Source of the DNA: Eudorina sp. 2006-703-Eu-15
Lineage: Eukaryota; Chlorophyta; Chlorophyceae; Chlamydomonadales; Volvocaceae
DNA: 64,000 nucleotides
NCBI GenBank assembly: GCA_003117195.1
Contig: BDSI01000008.1
Location: 1,703,570 to 1,767,569, forward strand
Direction of reading: 5' to 3'
Both the position numbers and the translations under genes were made by a program. The notes beneath the pieces are model-generated. The model was not told the origin of the DNA and made no database searches. It was given only the letters and a program-made list of their open reading frames with translations. Below are positions 61,214 to 64,000 of the stretch, piece after piece. Positions within the stretch are counted from its first letter, which is position 1. Each line of letters starts with the position of its first letter.

Positions 61214-61633
61214 TCACAACGGCCCCCGTCCGCCTAGTCGCGTCCGCACCGCCGCCGCCCGCCCCACCTCAGGGCCCCGCACACCCGGCCGAGCCCGCGC
61301 CGCCCGCTTCCTCAGCCGCCTCCCGCCGCCCTCCCCGCCCTCACCCGCCTCCTCTCCCTCCCATCCTGCACCAGCCCCCTCCCGCTCAGGCTCCGACGCA
61401 TCCCCGGTCGGCTGCTGCGCCGCGCCGTTGTTCTCCCCACCGCCCTCCTCCCCCACATCCTGGCCGCGCTCCTCCGCTGCAGCCGCCGCCAGGGCCGTGG
61501 CCAGCGACCGCGCCCTCTTCCTCGCCCGGGGAGTGGGCTGAGCCGCCAGCAGGTCCACCACCTCATCTTCCTCCAGCGCCACGTGCTCCACCGCCCGGTT
61601 CTCACCCGCCAGGAGCTTCTCGAACGCCGCGTC
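61214..61633 (-). CDS. Candidate exon of an acidic/basic low-complexity protein
   Basis: After an acceptor CTGCAG the minus strand reads DAAFEKLLAGENRAVEHVAL and then LEEDEVVDLLAAQPTPRARK RARS, followed by an Ala-rich helix, a Glu/Gly-rich acidic stretch and a Gly/Arg-rich end, to a stop at 61214. Codons are strongly C/G-ending, which supports coding on this strand rather than the Pro-rich mirror frame on the plus strand. PRARKRAR resembles a nuclear localisation signal, which is an inference. Upstream and downstream exons are not resolved, and the true 3' end may be a donor before 61214. Confidence 0.35.
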   Translation of the reverse strand, partial: DAAFEKLLAGENRAVEHVALEEDEVVDLLAAQPTPRARKRARSLATALAAAAAEERGQDVGEEGGGENNGAAQQPTGDASEPEREGAGAGWEGEEAGEGGEGGGRRLRKRAARARPGVRGPEVGRAAAVRTRLGGRGPL

Positions 61634-62068
61634 CTGCAGCTCGCACGCGCATATGGTACCGTATGTACACAGGGCGGCGCGATTAGTGGATGCTGTACAC
61701 CCCATACTCGGGTACTACATGTACGGCAACGGGCCAGGGTGGCCCCAGGGCCCCTTCCTCGGGGGGGCAGGGCGGTGGGGTGCATACGACAACATCCCTG
61801 CCCTGGGGTCAGCTGAGAGACACGCGAGGTGGGACGAGCTGCTCTGGTGATGGCCGCACTGCTGCCTGCCGGAAGCCGCCGGAAACATCACTGGGACAGC
61901 CACGGGGCCGACAAGCGGTTTCCAAGGCAGCAGCCACAGCAGCAGCAGTAACAGTGGAGGCAGCAGCGGCGGTAGTTCTCCGTGGGACGGACTGTAAGGA
62001 TCGCACCCACCATTCCCCGCGCACAACCCACAGGCCGAAATGGGGCAACGCGTGCAGATGTCCCCAGT

Positions 62069-62305
62069 ATGACGTTCCTCGTTACCATGGGCTGGAACGC
62101 TTTCCAGGTCCTCAACTACGCCCTGGCGAGCCTGTGTGGCGTAACGATGAAGATGGGCGTGCCGGTTCAGTGTTCGCTTGTGCTCTGGCTGGGAGAGCTG
62201 GCGAAGGATGGCCTCTCCGCGTGGTGGTCGGCCAGGCGCACCGCCATCGCGCAAGCTCAGCTGGCGGTTGAAGGCAACCCGTTGCTGCCGGCGGCCAACC
62301 TTTAG
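62069..62305 (+). CDS. Candidate terminal exon with hydrophobic segment
   Basis: The frame MTFLVTMGWNAFQVLNYALA continues through LGELAKDGLSAWWSARRTAI to LLPAANL and TAG. It has markedly algal codon use (CTG, GCC, GGC, AAG). The frame is also open upstream to an acceptor CCCACAG near 62030, so this may be the last exon of a larger plus-strand gene. No upstream exon was identified and no family recognised. The competing minus-strand frame is less codon-biased. Confidence 0.35.
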   Translation: MTFLVTMGWNAFQVLNYALASLCGVTMKMGVPVQCSLVLWLGELAKDGLSAWWSARRTAIAQAQLAVEGNPLLPAANL

Positions 62306-63224
62306 CCTTTCGGTTCAGGCGGGGGCATGGTGACAAGTAGGGGGTCGGCTTCCTTGAAGCCGGAAAAAGGGCGGGGCCCCCTACAATCCGTACAGGCCGC
62401 TTGCTTTACAACGGAAACTCTGTTACCGCGCAAGAGTGTGAGAGAGTGAAAGGGTGCCATTGAGGGTGTCGTTGATGTTGAAGGTGGATCGGCGTGCATA
62501 GATTGAGCAAGGTAAAGCAGGTAGGGTAGCCCCGAAACCTACGCGCCGCCTCATCGCATCTGCATTATTATCGTAACGCTAGACGCCTCTGCACTACCAC
62601 ATCCGTCTGTCAAGCAGATATCAAAAAGCAAGCTTGAAGCATTCTTGTTTTTCCGTGAAGCTGTAGTTGTTTGGTCCGTCGGCAAGCAAGCAGCCCTTCA
62701 GTTGCACGCCCGCAGCAGACGTGAACCTGTAAAGTTTGCCATCAATAGTTACATAGCAAATATAAGGCAAAACCAGGGTGCGAAAAAGCCGCGGTGAGAC
62801 CCGGACTTCGGCCATCGGAACTGGAGAACTTGTTGGTACTCGGTATGCTATCCCTTTGCATTTTGAAACTTTGATTCAGTACATATTGTTGAATTGTATT
62901 CATCTGGCAAGACAGACAGGCAAATCTTGATGTTGGTGGCATCTTGATGTTCAAACATCAGAACACTATGGACGTTCAATTTAGCACGCGCCACCTGCCC
63001 CTAATCCGAGTATTCATCATGCGGCACCTGTTGAAACAAATAGCAGCGCGAGAGGAGTTGGTTGGATGTTGACTCGGGTCCATGGGGACCGCGGAGCTTT
63101 ACTTTGACCGTTTGTGCGCAAAGAATTTTTTTCAGCCAAACCAAAGTTACCTTGCAATAGAGGACAATTAATATGACAAACATAGCGAATTAGTTTAGCG
63201 GATAATGAACGTTTTGCCGTTACC

Positions 63225-63281
<57 letters not shown>

Positions 63282-64000
63282 CATGGGCAATCCTAGGGGG
63301 CGGGGCCCCCCGAACGCGCTTCGCGCTGGGGCCCCGCCCAAAAATGGCTGAGCAGCTGGGGTGCTTGACCCAGCACCCTGCTGTTTATGACAAGGGATGG
63401 ATGTACTCCCCTACGATGATGCTGCACGCTGCAGCACAAAGTTGCGAACGTGCGCTTTGATAATCCTACATGTTTCATGGCATGTCTCGAACGGATGCTG
63501 GCATGTTCTTTTCCAAACCCGGACAGGACTTGCTTATGCACCTGCCGTTTGGTTGGGTTTGGTGCTAAATGAGATTTTATGTGTCGTTGTAACGCACGCC
63601 GTGCACGGGTGCCTGCGTTATGCGTACGGTACAGTCGCTGGTTGAATATCAGTGGCGCGATGCTAGGTGCCTTGGGCCTTGACGCAGCGATGGTGTGATG
63701 CCCTCTAGCCCCCAACCTGAAGTGGCTTACTGAACGTCAAAAATATGGTTGACGGTCGCATCGCGTAACATTTGTAAATATAACAACTCCGAAACATCAA
63801 GAAGCTGCGGCGCATTCTTTGATCGCCCACTGTGCCCCTATGTGCCTCCTTTGCTAAACCGATGCCCGTCGCCATTGAAGCCGATGACAGCAATCCGAAC
63901 AATTCGTGAATTCTTCTCAGGGCGGATGCTTTTTGTGCAGATTGAATGACGTCCATGCCAGAACATACGCCGGTTTGCATATACACCGTACCAGGCCGTG
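62306..64000. other. AT-richer tail of the window, no gene recognised
   Basis: It contains the AC microsatellite at about 63229-63278 and the GC hairpin at 63298-63339. Minus-strand frames of 60-93 residues here have no codon bias and no splice-consistent extension. Confidence 0.45.
63229..63278. repeat. (AC)n microsatellite
   Basis: About 25 uninterrupted CA units, immediately before a GC-rich hairpin. Confidence 0.95.

Noticed and set aside
60367..61686. 439-codon plus-strand Pro-rich open frame
   Set aside because: It mirrors the minus-strand Glu/Ala/Gly-rich frame at 61214-61633, which has better codon use and protein-like content. Long open frames on both strands are expected in very GC-rich DNA.
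62621..62954. Minus-strand frame with MAEVRVSPRLFRTLVLPYIC
   Set aside because: It looks protein-like for about 60 residues, but it is in AT-richer sequence without codon bias and has no convincing splice sites or partner exons.

Overview
This window is nuclear DNA of a photosynthetic eukaryote, most likely a green alga (Chlorophyta, probably chlorophycean). Genes are split into many short exons with GT-AG (and at least two GC-AG) introns. Exons are GC-rich with strongly C/G-ending codons, while spacers are AT-richer. There are long GT/AC microsatellites, and alanine and glutamine runs inside proteins. The gene set (a plastid-type ABCF ATPase with an apparent transit peptide and a pair of algal-type proton/phosphate symporters) fits an alga. 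The species cannot be named from this sequence.

Layout. 0.5-4.4 kb (-): an unidentified four-helix membrane protein in five exons. 4.4-9.0 kb: nothing recognised. 9.0-13.4 kb (+): H+/phosphate symporter copy 1, 12 exons. 14.8-22.1 kb: a decayed LINE on the minus strand, split by a 5,755-bp inverted-repeat DNA element (15,879-21,633) flanked by the 3-bp duplication TAA. The element carries three kinds of internal repeats and no recognisable transposase. 22.9-28.0 kb (+): symporter copy 2, with exactly the same 12-exon plan. 30.7-31.2 kb (-): a previously easy-to-miss 84-residue, four-exon, single-helix protein. 32.4-41.0 kb (-): ABCF5-type twin-ATPase protein, 16 exons, 701 residues. 41.4-45.8 kb (+): an EamA/DMT transporter transcribed divergently from ABCF5. 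48.2-48.9 kb (-): part of an unidentified gene. 49.5-51.2 kb (+): a UBE2J/UBC6-type membrane-anchored E2 ubiquitin-conjugating enzyme. 52.8-56.6 kb (-): an unresolved Ala/Glu-rich, coiled-coil-like gene. 56.8-57.4 kb (+): a second LINE 3' fragment. 58.2-58.7 kb (+): a small two-exon unknown gene. 61-62.3 kb: two uncertain coding exons.

The genes do not form a pathway. The strongest internal relationship is the tandem phosphate-transporter pair, whose exons show alternating near-identical and diverged stretches, as expected from gene conversion. I did not find a CRISPR array, defence system or other dedicated novel multi-gene system. The most distinctive structure is the TAA-flanked element with about 460-bp compound inverted termini, nested inside the LINE. 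Exon models below were built by hand from splice signals, reading phase and protein-family similarity. All recognised models have total coding lengths divisible by three except where stated.
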